Assembly (NCBI RefSeq): GCF_000428765.1
Contig: NZ_AUAO01000003.1
Span: 248,001 to 312,000 of the forward strand
Reading direction: 5' to 3'
DNA: 64,000 nucleotides
Origin: Brevundimonas aveniformis DSM 17977
GTDB taxonomy: Bacteria > Pseudomonadota > Alphaproteobacteria > Caulobacterales > Caulobacteraceae
A model generated the notes under the pieces. That model saw nothing but the letters and a program-made list of their open reading frames with translations, ran no database searches and was not told the origin of the DNA. Made by a program: the position numbers and the translations under genes. Of the stretch, positions 55,359 to 64,000 are shown piece by piece. Each line of letters opens with the position of its first letter. Position 1 is the stretch's first letter.

Positions 55359-56063
55359 ATGAGCCAGGCGGGTTCTGGAGCCGCGCAACGCCATCTTTTG
55401 GTGGTGGATGACGACGACCGGATTCGTGACCTGCTGAAGCAGTTCCTGTCGCGCGCGGGTTTCCGCGTGACGGGTGCCTCGGATGGGGCGGCTGCCAGGC
55501 GACTGGTCAGCCTGATGGATTTTGACCTGCTGGTACTCGATGTGATGATGCCGGGTGAAGACGGCTTTTCGCTGGTCAAATGGCTTCGAGGTCAGCCCGG
55601 CCTCGGTGGGGTGCCTGTGCTCATGTTGACCGCGCGCGGGTTACCGGCGGACCGGATCGAAGGCCTATCGCTCGGGGCGGATGATTATCTGGCCAAGCCC
55701 TTTGAGCCGAAGGAACTCCTGCTCAGGATCGAGGCGATCCTTCGCCGCGCGGGTCCGCCCGCGGGGGTCCAAAAGCAGATCAGACTGGGGGCCTGTGTCT
55801 TCGATATGGAACGCTCCGAACTTTCTCGGGACGGCCTGCCGGTACGGCTAACCGAGGCGGAGGCCCAACTGCTCAAGACGCTGGCGCTGAGCGCCAACGC
55901 GCCCGTCGAACGTCACAAGCTGGCCTCGACCGAGGCCGATGCGGCCGGACGCGCCGTTGATGTTCAGGTCACCCGGCTTCGACGCAAGATCGAGGTTGAT
56001 CCGAGAACACCGCGATACCTTCAAACAGTTCGTGGCATTGGCTACATGCTGGCCCCGGACTGA
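55359..56063 (+). CDS. OmpR-type response regulator
   Basis: A 234-residue two-component regulator. The receiver domain has the acidic pocket DDDD and the phosphorylation aspartate in LLVLDVMMPGEDGF (Asp61), with the lysine in DYLAKPFEP. The winged-helix OmpR domain is C-terminal (about residues 140-234). The kinase gene starts eight bases downstream. Confidence 0.95.
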   Translation: MSQAGSGAAQRHLLVVDDDDRIRDLLKQFLSRAGFRVTGASDGAAARRLVSLMDFDLLVLDVMMPGEDGFSLVKWLRGQPGLGGVPVLMLTARGLPADRIEGLSLGADDYLAKPFEPKELLLRIEAILRRAGPPAGVQKQIRLGACVFDMERSELSRDGLPVRLTEAEAQLLKTLALSANAPVERHKLASTEADAAGRAVDVQVTRLRRKIEVDPRTPRYLQTVRGIGYMLAPD

Positions 56064-56071
56064 GTGGACAC

Positions 56072-57439
56072 GTGAACGCCTCTTCCCCCATGCGCCTGTG
56101 GGCCCGTCTTCTGCGACGGCGACTGCCGACCTCGCTGTGGGGGCGAGCGTTGCTCATCATCGTGCTGCCGATCGCCCTGATGCAGGTGGCGGTGACCTGG
56201 GCCTTCTTTGAGGCACATTGGGAAACGGTAACGGCGCGCCTCTCGGAAGGCCTGGCGGGGGATGTCGCCTGGGCCGTCGACAGCTATCTGGACGATCCCT
56301 CCCCGGCCCATCTGGCGGAGATTACCGAGCAGGCTCAGATCATGCAGCTTTCGGTGGCCCTGCGTGAAGGCAGCACCTTGCCGACACGCGATCGGCCCGC
56401 CTTCTTCGTGGCCCTGGACAGATCCCTTGACCGCGCCTTGTCGGTACGACTGGATCCGCAGCCGTTTTGGTTCGATACGACCCGTTACCCGAACCACGTC
56501 GAGATTCAGGTTCAGGTCGACGCGGGTGTCCTGAGGTTCATTGCCCCGCGCGAGCGGGCCTTTGCGACCCGTGGCCACATCTTCATTCTGTGGCTAGGTG
56601 GGGCGACTGTCCTGCTGACGGCCATTGCCATCCTTTTCATCCGCAATCAGGTCCGTGCAATCGAGCGCCTGGCGGATGCGGCCGAGGCGTTCGGGCGGGG
56701 GGAAGACGACGTGGCCTTCAAGCCGCATGGAGCCCGCGAGGTCCGGCAGGCTGCCCTGGCCTTCCTGGATATGCGCGAACGCATCCAGCGCCACATAGAC
56801 CAGCGCACCGCCCTGCTCGCTTCGGTCAGCCATGATCTTCGAACACCGCTGACCCGTCTCAAACTCGAGCTGGCCCTGGCTGACCCCTCGTCATCGATAC
56901 AGGCCATGTCCAACGACCTGTCCGAGATGGAGCACATGATCGACGAATATCTCGCCTTCGCCCAGGGCGAGGCCGGCGAGGTGGCGGAGGCTATTAGGGT
57001 TGAAGACCTGTGCGAGGCCGTCGCGCTCAACGCTCAGCGTGCCGGTGCCGAGGTCACCCTTGATCTTGAACCCGGCCTGACAATCACCGGGCGCGCCAAC
57101 GGTCTGCGGCGCGCTCTGGCAAACCTGGTGGACAACGCAGCCAGCCACGGCCGGACCGTACAGATCAGCTCCCGTACCGTGTCGGACGCTGTCCTCGAGA
57201 TCGTCGTCGAGGATGACGGGCCCGGCCTCTCGCCAGATCTGTATGAGGAGGCGTTCAAGCCGTTCTCGCGACTCGATGAGGCCCGAAACCAGAATCGGAA
57301 GGGCGTTGGCCTCGGCCTGGCCATCGCGCGTGATATCGCCCGCGCCCACGGTGGTGATGTCGAGTTGAGCGGCTCAGACCTCGGGGGGCTTAGAGCAGCC
57401 CTATGTCTGCCTCGACAGCGGCGCGTGGATCAACCATAG
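56072..57439 (+). CDS. EnvZ-like sensor histidine kinase
   Basis: A 455-residue membrane kinase. Two hydrophobic segments (about residues 24-45 and 170-190) flank a periplasmic region, followed by a HAMP-like segment, the HisKA domain with VSHDLRTPLTRLKLEL (His254), and the ATPase domain (NLVDNAASHG, VVEDDGPGLSP, GVGLGLAIARDI). It resembles alphaproteobacterial EnvZ. GTG 56072; it forms a pair with the upstream regulator. Confidence 0.94.
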   Translation: MNASSPMRLWARLLRRRLPTSLWGRALLIIVLPIALMQVAVTWAFFEAHWETVTARLSEGLAGDVAWAVDSYLDDPSPAHLAEITEQAQIMQLSVALREGSTLPTRDRPAFFVALDRSLDRALSVRLDPQPFWFDTTRYPNHVEIQVQVDAGVLRFIAPRERAFATRGHIFILWLGGATVLLTAIAILFIRNQVRAIERLADAAEAFGRGEDDVAFKPHGAREVRQAALAFLDMRERIQRHIDQRTALLASVSHDLRTPLTRLKLELALADPSSSIQAMSNDLSEMEHMIDEYLAFAQGEAGEVAEAIRVEDLCEAVALNAQRAGAEVTLDLEPGLTITGRANGLRRALANLVDNAASHGRTVQISSRTVSDAVLEIVVEDDGPGLSPDLYEEAFKPFSRLDEARNQNRKGVGLGLAIARDIARAHGGDVELSGSDLGGLRAALCLPRQRRVDQP

Positions 57440-57446
57440 AGGCCCG

Positions 57447-57699
57447 ATGGGGCTATCCAATCTTGTTGCCGGAGCGTTTCGCGGGGCCGCGGTCGCCTTC
57501 GAGCCGTTTAGCCACCCCTCTGTCGAACTGGTCAGGAACCTGAATGCGAACAGCGTCCGGGATCAGACGGCGTGTCGCCCTTTCGGACGCAACAGCGATC
57601 AGGGACATCGCCAAGCCACTTGAAAAAGCCGGCCTGTTCGAAGCCTCAATTCCTGAGCCAAGTTCAGGTCGCAACCGGCTGTTTAACCGCCGAGACTAA
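57447..57699 (+). pseudogene. Possible frameshifted winged-helix gene relic
   Basis: Two short frames on the plus strand look like parts of one protein. Frame one (57447-57623) reads ...SVELVRNLNANSVRDQTACR and ends at TGA. Frame two (from about 57544 to TAA at 57697-57699) reads ALSDATAIRDIAKPLEKAGL...SSGRNRLFNRRD, which resembles the winged-helix C-terminus of Fic-type proteins. They overlap, as if a frameshift had broken the gene. The tail overlaps the proC stop on the other strand. This reading is tentative. Confidence 0.3.
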
Positions 57700-58471
57700 G
57701 CTCCTCCACACGCTCAAGGCTGGCGGCAACCGTTCGGTCCAGGAGCTGCGTCAAACTTGGCTCCAGCACGCGTAAACCAGCCTCGGTCGTGCCTCCGGGT
57801 GACGCCACCTCCGCGACAAGTCCATCGGGGTTAGGCTGCATCTCGAGCTTGCCGACGGCTCCGGCGACGGTCGCCAACGCCAGATCAAGCGCCTGTTTGT
57901 CCGTGAGTCCGCGCGCAATCCCGGCTCGGGCGAGCGCACGCACAAAGGCGTAGGCGAAGGCTGCTCCTGAGCCAGACATGGCCGTCGCCACATCAATCTC
58001 GGCCTCGCGCTCGACCGGCACGAGTTTGGCCAAGGGGCCGAACAACCGCTCGATGGCGTCCCTGGCCTGCGAGGTCGAACCCCAGGTCGCTGCTACGCCC
58101 CTGGCCTGAGAGACGGCGGTGGTCGGCATGACCCGGGCTATCGGTCGATGCCCCCACACCTCGGCCATGGCATCGGCACGAACGGCAGCCATGACCGAAA
58201 TCAGTGTGGCACCAACTGGAACCTGCGAGGCCAGGTCTTCGGACACCGCCCGCCATTTCGCCGGCTTGACCGCCAAGACAACCGTTTCGACGGACGACAT
58301 GTCACGGGGGCTTAGGTCTGCCCCGTCCGCGGCGGCCGCGTCGGCAACGGCCTTGCGCGAAGGCGTCAAAATCCCGATTTCGGCCATGGGAACCGACCCG
58401 GTCAGCTTCCAGCCCGACAGGATAGCGCCGCCAAGCCGGCCACAGCCGACAAGAAGCGTGCGAACAGACAC
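57683..58471 (-). CDS. proC: Pyrroline-5-carboxylate reductase
   Basis: ProC reduces pyrroline-5-carboxylate to proline with NAD(P)H. The 262-residue protein has the N-terminal Rossmann loop LLVGCGRLGGAILSGW, VVLAVKPAKW, and the conserved ATAMSGSGAAFAYAF and EVASPGGTTEAGLRVLE at the C-terminal dimer domain. Start is GTG 58471, four bases after the YbjN gene stop. Confidence 0.95.
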   Translation of the reverse strand: MSVRTLLVGCGRLGGAILSGWKLTGSVPMAEIGILTPSRKAVADAAAADGADLSPRDMSSVETVVLAVKPAKWRAVSEDLASQVPVGATLISVMAAVRADAMAEVWGHRPIARVMPTTAVSQARGVAATWGSTSQARDAIERLFGPLAKLVPVEREAEIDVATAMSGSGAAFAYAFVRALARAGIARGLTDKQALDLALATVAGAVGKLEMQPNPDGLVAEVASPGGTTEAGLRVLEPSLTQLLDRTVAASLERVEELSLGG

Positions 58472-58475
58472 GACC

Positions 58476-58979
58476 TCAGGCCGTGCCGACAGTCTCGAAC
58501 ATGCAGGCGTCGAGCGCCTGCACCGGGCTCTTGGCTCCGCGCAGGAGGAAATCGAACGCCGGATGGAAGCGATCCGCGGTTTCCACCGCGGCGTCAATCA
58601 TGGCCGCCGCCTGCGCCAGCGTCGGGCGCTCGCCGCCGGGCAGCGACAGGGCATGTCGGAACACGATCTCTCCATCTTCAGTCCATATCTCGAAATGGCC
58701 CAGCCAAACCCGCTGGTTGATCAGGGCCACAAGCTCATGCAGGGCGGCGCGCTTGGCCTTGGTCGCGCGCAAATCGATCGAACAACAAATCTGGAGGCAG
58801 TCGCCTTCGGGCCGCCAGGCGAACCAAAGCTCGTAGTCTTTCCAAGATCCCGCGATCGAAAACGCCAGATCTCCGTCGCCTATCCGGTCGAAAGGCAGAT
58901 TTTCGGCGACCAACACATGCTCGACAATATCCAGGGGATCGTGCGGAGCCTCAAATTCTTCAGCCGTGGGCGCGTCCAT
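58476..58979 (-). CDS. YbjN domain-containing protein
   Basis: A 167-residue protein of the YbjN family (type III secretion chaperone-like fold): PHDPLDIVEHVLVAENLPFD and WLGHFEIWTEDGEIVFRHAL are typical. Members affect stress responses or protein stability but no activity is proven. ATG 58979 is used; the frame runs 33 bases further upstream. proC follows after four bases. Confidence 0.87.
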   Translation of the reverse strand: MDAPTAEEFEAPHDPLDIVEHVLVAENLPFDRIGDGDLAFSIAGSWKDYELWFAWRPEGDCLQICCSIDLRATKAKRAALHELVALINQRVWLGHFEIWTEDGEIVFRHALSLPGGERPTLAQAAAMIDAAVETADRFHPAFDFLLRGAKSPVQALDACMFETVGTA

Positions 58980-59042
58980 ACTCGATCCTCTCAGGCGACT
59001 CAGTCGCCGCAACGAAACAGTAGAGGGAATGCGAGATTCGGC

Positions 59043-59321
59043 TCAACCGGCTGCGTCCTTCGGGCGAGCAGCCTTGCGTGCCGTTCCCGTCTTCGGGGTT
59101 TCCTTGATGGCGTTGAGTTCAGCGCGCAGGGCCGAAATTTCAGCTTTCAGGGCCTCGAGCTCGTCCTTGCGGACCAGATCCATTTCGACCGCAATCTTGT
59201 CGGCCTGGGCCCGCATTGCGGCCTTGGCCTCGTCACCGGCAGCCTGGGCAAGGCCCATGGCACCGGTGGTGAGCCTGGCAAATTCGTCGAACAGGGGGCT
59301 CTTGGTATGCAACGGACTCAC
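59043..59321 (-). CDS. ubiK: Ubiquinone biosynthesis accessory factor UbiK family
   Basis: A 92-residue helical coiled-coil protein of the UbiK/YqiC (BMFP) family: SPLFDEFARLTTGAMGLAQA then VRKDELEALKAEISALRAEL. UbiK scaffolds ubiquinone synthesis enzymes near the membrane. The C-terminus is basic (KTGTARKAARPKDAAG). Start GTG 59321. It lies 90 bases downstream of topA. Confidence 0.88.
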   Translation of the reverse strand: MSPLHTKSPLFDEFARLTTGAMGLAQAAGDEAKAAMRAQADKIAVEMDLVRKDELEALKAEISALRAELNAIKETPKTGTARKAARPKDAAG

Positions 59322-59411
59322 GCCTCCGACATAGGAACGGTGAGCCTGATATGGTAAATCAGACGTAAATCGGAAAGCGCCCAGACGGAATCGCCCACAG
59401 GTCTTTCCAGA

Positions 59412-61991
59412 TCAGCCGGTGGCCTTCTTGGCCTTTGACCCCGATTTTGGCTTCGCAGCTTTTGGCTTGGCCGCCTTGGCTGCTCGAGCCGGCTTCTTGG
59501 TGGGGCCTTTGGCAGCCTTGGCTGCGATCAACTGCACCGCCTGTCCCAAGGTCACCTCTGCGGGATCTACCCCCTTCGGCAGGGTGGCATTGACCTTGCC
59601 GGACTTGACGTAGGGGCCAAACCGGCCCGGCATGACCTGAACCTGTTCACCCGTTTCGGGATGGGGCCCGAGATCCTTCAGGGCCGTTGTGGAACCGCCC
59701 CCGCGACGTCCCGCCCGCTTCTCGGCCAGCAAGGCCACGGCCCGGTTCAGGCCGATATCAAAGACCTCCTGGATATCCCCCAGATTTGCATAGGTGCCGG
59801 CATGGGCCACGAACGGGCCGTAGCGGCCCAGACCTGCGGTAATCGGCTTGCCGTCCTCGGGATGAGCGCCAACCTCCCGCGGCAGGCTAAGCAGGCGCAG
59901 CGCCTGCTCAAGGTCCAATGAGGTTGGGGACCAGCCCTTGGGCAGAGACGAGCGTTTTGGCTTATCGCCCTCCGACGGGGTTTCAACATACCAGCCAAAA
60001 CGACCGTTCTTGAGCGTGATCGGTTGTCCGGTTGCCGGATCGGTGCCCAGTTCGCGATCGCCGCTGTCCTGTCCCTCTGCGCCCTCGGCATCGGCCGGCT
60101 GTCCAATGGGTCGGGTGTACTTGCACTCCGGATAGTTCGAACAGCCGATGAAGGCCCCAAAGCGGCTGGTCTTCAGGCTCAGCTGACCTTCGCCACACCT
60201 CGGGCAAAGCCTGGGGTCAGACCCGTCGGCCTTCTCGGGAAATATATGTGGACCTAGGGCTTCGTTCAGGTGATCCAGAATCACCGATGTCCGCAGCTCG
60301 CCTGCCGCCTGGGTGGCCGCGTGGAAATCGGTCCAGAAGCGACGCAGCAGGACCTTCCAGTCGAGGTCACCCGAGGATACTTCATCCAGCTGGGTTTCGA
60401 GTGCAGCGGTGAAATCGTATTCCACCCAACGCGCGAAGAACTGCTCAAGGAAGGCCGTCACCAGCCTGCCCTTGTCCTCCGGCACGAAGCGTTGGCGTTC
60501 CATGCGCACATACTCGCGGTCGCGCAGCGTCGTGAGCGTGGAAGCGTAGGTTGACGGTCGGCCGATCCCCAGCTCTTCCATCTTCTTGACCAGGCTGGCT
60601 TCCGAATAGCGCGGTGGCGGTTCGGTGAAGTGCTGATCGGCCCGGGCGGCCTCTATCTTGGCCGAGGCCCCTTCGCGAACAGCCGGCAGACGACCGCCCT
60701 CCTCGTCATCGGCGTCGTCCTTGCCCTCTTCATACACCGCCAGATAGCCGTCGAAGGTCACCACCTGGCCTGTCGCCCTCAGCCCAGTGAGTGCATCGGC
60801 TGTCTCAAGCTCGATCGTGGTGCGCTCGACCCGCGCGGCTTCCATCTGAGACGCCGCCATGCGTCGCCAGATCAGATCGTAAAGGCGCCGCAGGTCATCA
60901 TCCAGGCGAAGGCTTTCTGGGCGGCGGGCCAGGCTGGTGGGGCGAATGGCCTCGTGCGCCTCCTGGGCGTTCTTCTGTTTGGACTTGTAGCGACGTGCTT
61001 CTTCGGGGAGGTAGGCGGCCCCATAATGGGACTTGATGACGTCACGCGCCTCGGCGAGCCCTTCGGGGGACACATCGACCCCGTCGGTCCGCATATAGGT
61101 GATCAGCCCCCCCTCACCATCGATACCTTCGTACAGCTTCTGCGCCGTCTGCATGGTGCGTTGAGCGGAGAAGCCGAGCTTGCGAGCCGCCTCCTGCTGT
61201 AGGGTTGAGGTCGTAAAGGGCGGCGGGGGCGAGCGCCGTGCCGGCTTTTTCTCAACTGAGCGAATCGTGAAGGTTCCGGCCTCCACCGCCGCTTTCGCGA
61301 CAAGGGCCGAGGCCTCGTTGTTCAGGTCGAACTTGGTAAGCTTCTTTCCGCCGTGGGTGACCAGCCGTGCGAGGAAGGGCGGGCCTTCCGCCGTAATGTC
61401 CGCCTCGACGGTCCAGTATTCCTGGGCGCGAAATTTCTCGATCTCGATCTCACGATCAACAATCAGCCTGAGCGCCACCGATTGAACACGACCGGCCGAG
61501 CGGGCACCCGGCAGCTTGCGCCATAGCACCGGTGACAGGTTGAAACCCACCAGATAGTCGAGGGCTCGCCGCGCCAGGTAGGCGTCAACCAGCTCCATAT
61601 CGATGGCCCGTGGATTGGCCATCGCCTCGGTCACAGCAGAACGGGTGATGGCGTTAAAGGTCACCCGCTCAACCGTCTTGTCCTTCAGGGCCCGTTTTTT
61701 GTTCAGGGCCTCAAGAATATGCCAACTGATCGCCTCCCCTTCACGGTCCGGGTCGGTGGCGAGGATCAGCCGGTCGGCATCCTTCACGGCGGCGGCGATG
61801 TCGGACAGCCGCTTCGAGGCCTTGGCGTCGACCTCCCATTCCATGGCGAAGTCGTCGTCGGGCCGGACCGAACCATCCTTGGGAGGCAGATCGCGGACGT
61901 GACCATAGGAAGCCAGGACAGTGTAATCCGGCCCCAGATACTTGTTGATCGTTTTGGCTTTCGCCGGGCTCTCGACGACGACGACGTTCAT
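59412..61991 (-). CDS. topA: DNA topoisomerase I
   Basis: An 859-residue type IA topoisomerase that relaxes negative supercoils. It starts with the TOPRIM domain (VVVESPAKAKTINKYLG, and LATDPDREGEAISWH), the catalytic tyrosine is in GGLITYMRTDG (Tyr299), and a C4 zinc ribbon is in LCPRCGEGQL and GCSNYPECKYTRP. The C-terminus carries further repeats (KDLGPHPETGEQVQVMPGRF) and a Lys/Ala-rich tail. Confidence 0.97.
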   Translation of the reverse strand: MNVVVVESPAKAKTINKYLGPDYTVLASYGHVRDLPPKDGSVRPDDDFAMEWEVDAKASKRLSDIAAAVKDADRLILATDPDREGEAISWHILEALNKKRALKDKTVERVTFNAITRSAVTEAMANPRAIDMELVDAYLARRALDYLVGFNLSPVLWRKLPGARSAGRVQSVALRLIVDREIEIEKFRAQEYWTVEADITAEGPPFLARLVTHGGKKLTKFDLNNEASALVAKAAVEAGTFTIRSVEKKPARRSPPPPFTTSTLQQEAARKLGFSAQRTMQTAQKLYEGIDGEGGLITYMRTDGVDVSPEGLAEARDVIKSHYGAAYLPEEARRYKSKQKNAQEAHEAIRPTSLARRPESLRLDDDLRRLYDLIWRRMAASQMEAARVERTTIELETADALTGLRATGQVVTFDGYLAVYEEGKDDADDEEGGRLPAVREGASAKIEAARADQHFTEPPPRYSEASLVKKMEELGIGRPSTYASTLTTLRDREYVRMERQRFVPEDKGRLVTAFLEQFFARWVEYDFTAALETQLDEVSSGDLDWKVLLRRFWTDFHAATQAAGELRTSVILDHLNEALGPHIFPEKADGSDPRLCPRCGEGQLSLKTSRFGAFIGCSNYPECKYTRPIGQPADAEGAEGQDSGDRELGTDPATGQPITLKNGRFGWYVETPSEGDKPKRSSLPKGWSPTSLDLEQALRLLSLPREVGAHPEDGKPITAGLGRYGPFVAHAGTYANLGDIQEVFDIGLNRAVALLAEKRAGRRGGGSTTALKDLGPHPETGEQVQVMPGRFGPYVKSGKVNATLPKGVDPAEVTLGQAVQLIAAKAAKGPTKKPARAAKAAKPKAAKPKSGSKAKKATG

Positions 61992-62151
61992 GCGGGGAAG
62001 CTGCGCCCTTCAAAAAGGAGCGGGAAAGTGGGGGCGACCACATGGCTTGTCAACAAAGCCCCCGATTTCGATGTGCGGGCGGGAAATCTGACGCTTGCGA
62101 ATGCGGGTAAGGCGGGTTAGATCGTGATACAACCTTAGAGCGAGATCACTG

Positions 62152-62328
62152 ATGCTGATGCCGACGGATCCTCTAAACCACATCGCAAGCTCTGCCACAC
62201 ACGACTACATCGCCGCGCTTACAGGGGAACTTGCTGACCTTGCTCGTTCGGCCGGCGATGACCGCCTTGCGCAGGTTCTGGACCTCGCCACCCAGTTTGC
62301 ACAGCACCAGCCCGAGGCCCCAATCTAG
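62152..62328 (+). CDS. Small conserved-type hypothetical protein
   Basis: A 58-residue protein, below usual gene-finder length limits: it reads ATHDYIAALTGELADLARSA then DRLAQVLDLATQFA. The pattern resembles small alphaproteobacterial proteins with a Y-I-A-x-M-T-G-E-L core, so it is likely a real gene. ATG 62152 or ATG 62158. Its TAG stop interlocks with dprA's stop in CTAG 62325-62328. Confidence 0.65.
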   Translation: MLMPTDPLNHIASSATHDYIAALTGELADLARSAGDDRLAQVLDLATQFAQHQPEAPI

Positions 62329-63416
62329 TCTGACCTCGACACCGCCCCGTCGTGTCCCACCACGATCCGCCCAGCCAGGCTTAGCTCGAGCAGAATCCCA
62401 AGAACGGCTCCCGCAGATCCTCGGCTAAGCCGGATGAGGTCATCGCGGGCAATCGGCGTCGGGCCAACCAAGCCCAAGACCCTGTCAATCAGGGCCTGAT
62501 CCGACGTCTCCACGTCAGCGACGTCGTAGACAGGCGCGGGCTCGAACAGGCCGCGGGGCCGCTCTATCGCGCGTAGAACATCATCGAGCCCCGCGCAAAG
62601 AGACGCGCCTTGCCGAATAAGGTCATTGGTCCCCGCGCACCGAGGATCGAGCGGCGATCCGGGTACAGCCAGCACCTCTCGCCCCTGCTCGGCGGCCAGC
62701 CGGGCCGTAATCAGGGAGCCCGACCGAAGCTCAGCCTCAACCACGACCACGGCGCGCACCAGACCGGAAATGATACGATTGCGCCGTGGGAAGTCGCGCG
62801 CCTGAGCACGATGACCTATCGGACTTTCGGACAGGACACAGCCTTCCTGGATCAATCGCTGATACAGGCCCGCATTGTCGGCTGGATAGACGTCATCTAC
62901 GCCGCCGCCGAGGACCGCCACGGTACCGGTCCGCAGGCTTCCGAGATGAGCAGCGGCATCAACGCCTCGCGCCATGCCGGATACGACGACCAGACCGGCC
63001 CCGCCGATTTCAACGGCCAGACCCTGAGCGAACCGCTGACCCGCAGCCGACGCGATGCGGGCACCGACAAGGGCGATGCTGTCGCGCTGCAGCAGGTCGA
63101 GATGCCCGCGCGCCCATAGGACACTAGGGCCTCCCTCTAAGGTCGCCAGACTTGCCGGATAGGCGTCGTCGCCCTGGACGATCAGATGAGCCCCCAGGGC
63201 CTCGCCGGCGTCGATCTCTCGTGCGATCTGGTCTGGCGAGGGTGTTTTCGGTTTCTGCCCTCCTGCGCGGCGCGCTAACTCAGGCAACCGTTCCAGTGCA
63301 GCCTGAGCACTTCCCTCACGTCGCAGCAGTTGCTGGAACGTAACTGGCCCAACCCGCTCCGTTCGCGCCAGAGTCAGGCGCGCGATGCGTTCCTCAGGGG
63401 TGAGCCTATCGGTCAC
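62325..63416 (-). CDS. dprA: DNA-processing protein A (DprA/Smf)
   Basis: DprA loads RecA onto incoming single-stranded DNA during natural transformation. The 363-residue protein has a SAM-like N-terminus, the Rossmann-type core with SIALVGARIASAAGQRFAQG and VVSGMARGVDAAAHLGSL, and a C-terminal winged-helix. Start is GTG 63416, overlapping plsY's stop by four bases. Confidence 0.95.
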   Translation of the reverse strand: MTDRLTPEERIARLTLARTERVGPVTFQQLLRREGSAQAALERLPELARRAGGQKPKTPSPDQIAREIDAGEALGAHLIVQGDDAYPASLATLEGGPSVLWARGHLDLLQRDSIALVGARIASAAGQRFAQGLAVEIGGAGLVVVSGMARGVDAAAHLGSLRTGTVAVLGGGVDDVYPADNAGLYQRLIQEGCVLSESPIGHRAQARDFPRRNRIISGLVRAVVVVEAELRSGSLITARLAAEQGREVLAVPGSPLDPRCAGTNDLIRQGASLCAGLDDVLRAIERPRGLFEPAPVYDVADVETSDQALIDRVLGLVGPTPIARDDLIRLSRGSAGAVLGILLELSLAGRIVVGHDGAVSRSD

Positions 63417-64000
63417 CTACTCGTGCCGAAGCGGGGCTCCTGCCCCCGGATCAGGCGCCCGATATTCTCCTGATGCCGAAAGAATATCAGCGTTGCCATG
63501 GCCGCGATCAGAATGATGCTCGGGCCAGGGAGCCCCAGCGCCAAGCCAACGAACGGGGCTGTTGCCGCCGCTACAAGGGCGGAAAGGGAAGAGATGCGCG
63601 ACAGCGCAAAGACGCCGATCCAGACCCCCGCCACGATCAGCCCTGTTGGCCAGGCCAGAGCAAGAAGGACGCCGAAAAAGGTCGCGACGCCCTTGCCGCC
63701 CTTGAAGGCGAGCCAGACTGGAAACAGGTGACCGAAGAAGGCCGCACCGCCGGCAATAGCCGTCACGGCTTCATTGTCGAAAAGACAGCGGGCCAGAAGC
63801 ACGGCGGCGGCGCCCTTGCCGGCATCCAGAACCAGTGTTGCCAAGGCCAGTTCCTTGCGACCAGTCCTCAGCACATTGGTTGCGCCGATATTGCCGGAGC
63901 CAATCGAACGTACATCCCCTGCCCCGCCCAGACGGGTCACGATCAGGCCGAAGGGAATGGAGCCCAGGAGATAGGCTCCCACGACCACCAGCAGTAACGT
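63413..64000 (-). CDS. plsY: Glycerol-3-phosphate acyltransferase, cut by the window edge
   Basis: PlsY acylates glycerol-3-phosphate from acyl-phosphate, the first step of phospholipid synthesis. It shows YLLGSIPFGLIVTRLGGAGD, SGNIGATNVLRTGRKEL, and FKGGKGVATFFGVLLAL, with about five membrane helices. The frame is still open at base 64000, so a few N-terminal residues lie outside; the in-frame GTG at 63988 is probably not the true start. The stop overlaps dprA. Confidence 0.95.
   Translation of the reverse strand, partial: TLLLVVVGAYLLGSIPFGLIVTRLGGAGDVRSIGSGNIGATNVLRTGRKELALATLVLDAGKGAAAVLLARCLFDNEAVTAIAGGAAFFGHLFPVWLAFKGGKGVATFFGVLLALAWPTGLIVAGVWIGVFALSRISSLSALVAAATAPFVGLALGLPGPSIILIAAMATLIFFRHQENIGRLIRGQEPRFGTSR

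Noticed and set aside
57572..57775. 67-residue plus-strand frame overlapping the proC end
   Set aside because: It is out of frame with the winged-helix-like residues and shows no family features.

Overview
The window is high-GC chromosomal DNA with dense, mostly short-overlap gene packing. Its gene set points to an alphaproteobacterium of the Caulobacterales, most like Brevundimonas. The clues are an EnvZ-like kinase with an OmpR-type regulator, small alphaproteobacterial families (DUF4169, DUF3126), a Coq4 homologue, a COG-type TatD/MBL pair with lineage-style motif changes, and the general look of the proteins. This taxonomic call is inference from recognised families, not from a database search. 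I see no prophage, insertion sequence or CRISPR array; most of the window is core metabolism and information processing.

Layout. 1-8.3 kb: end of ETF-ubiquinone oxidoreductase, a TPR protein coupled to ispE, glyQ-glyS, and an LtrA-like membrane protein. 8.3-15.3 kb: UvrD/PcrA helicase, then many small genes in alternating orientation (RHH protein, Coq4, two tandem paralogous exported proteins, EamA transporter, DUF4169, DUF2188, NUDIX). Several convergent pairs here share a four-base stop overlap. 15.3-29.5 kb: RecF/SMC-like ATPase, fumC, RusA-like nuclease, GFA protein, secreted C13 (legumain-like) protease divergent from a secreted M28 peptidase, cytochrome c lipoprotein, two alpha/beta hydrolases around tRNA-Thr, metG, an LprI-like protein, a DUF47-Pit-NUDIX phosphate operon, then rplJ-rplL with a 300-base leader and a strong terminator.

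29.5-43.3 kb: TauE/SafE permease, M24 peptidase, tpiA-queF, nitroreductase with a coupled orphan, cysE, DUF3126, a histone H1-like Lys/Ala-rich protein, prmA, a VanY-like D,D-carboxypeptidase coupled to a small HELVH protein, then an operon on the minus strand (rlpA, tmk, holB, TatD, MBL hydrolase). 43.3-49.3 kb: a trans-4-hydroxyproline catabolic cluster (FAD oxidase divergent from a DHDPS-family deaminase and hydroxyproline epimerase) running into ligA. 49.3-64 kb: DUF2272, aminopeptidase P, tRNA-Gln and tRNA-Pro, a 2OG-Fe(II) oxygenase-like protein, DUF4349 lipoprotein, ilvE, an OmpR/EnvZ-like two-component pair, proC, YbjN, ubiK, topA, dprA and plsY (cut by the window edge).

How the genes fit together. 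Several encode parts of proline and hydroxyproline use (two M24 peptidases, the hydroxyproline cluster, ProC). Others serve ubiquinone-linked respiration (ETF-QO, Coq4, UbiK) or envelope maintenance (RlpA, VanY-like enzyme, exported lipoproteins). The observations I consider most worth a second look are: the interlocked CTAG/TTAG convergent stops; the coupled TatD and MBL hydrolases that have each lost one canonical metal ligand; the VanY-like enzyme coupled to a HELVH protein; the divergent C13/M28 secreted peptidases; the Pit-coupled NUDIX enzyme; and a likely frameshifted winged-helix relic next to proC. I did not find a clear new defence or mobile system.
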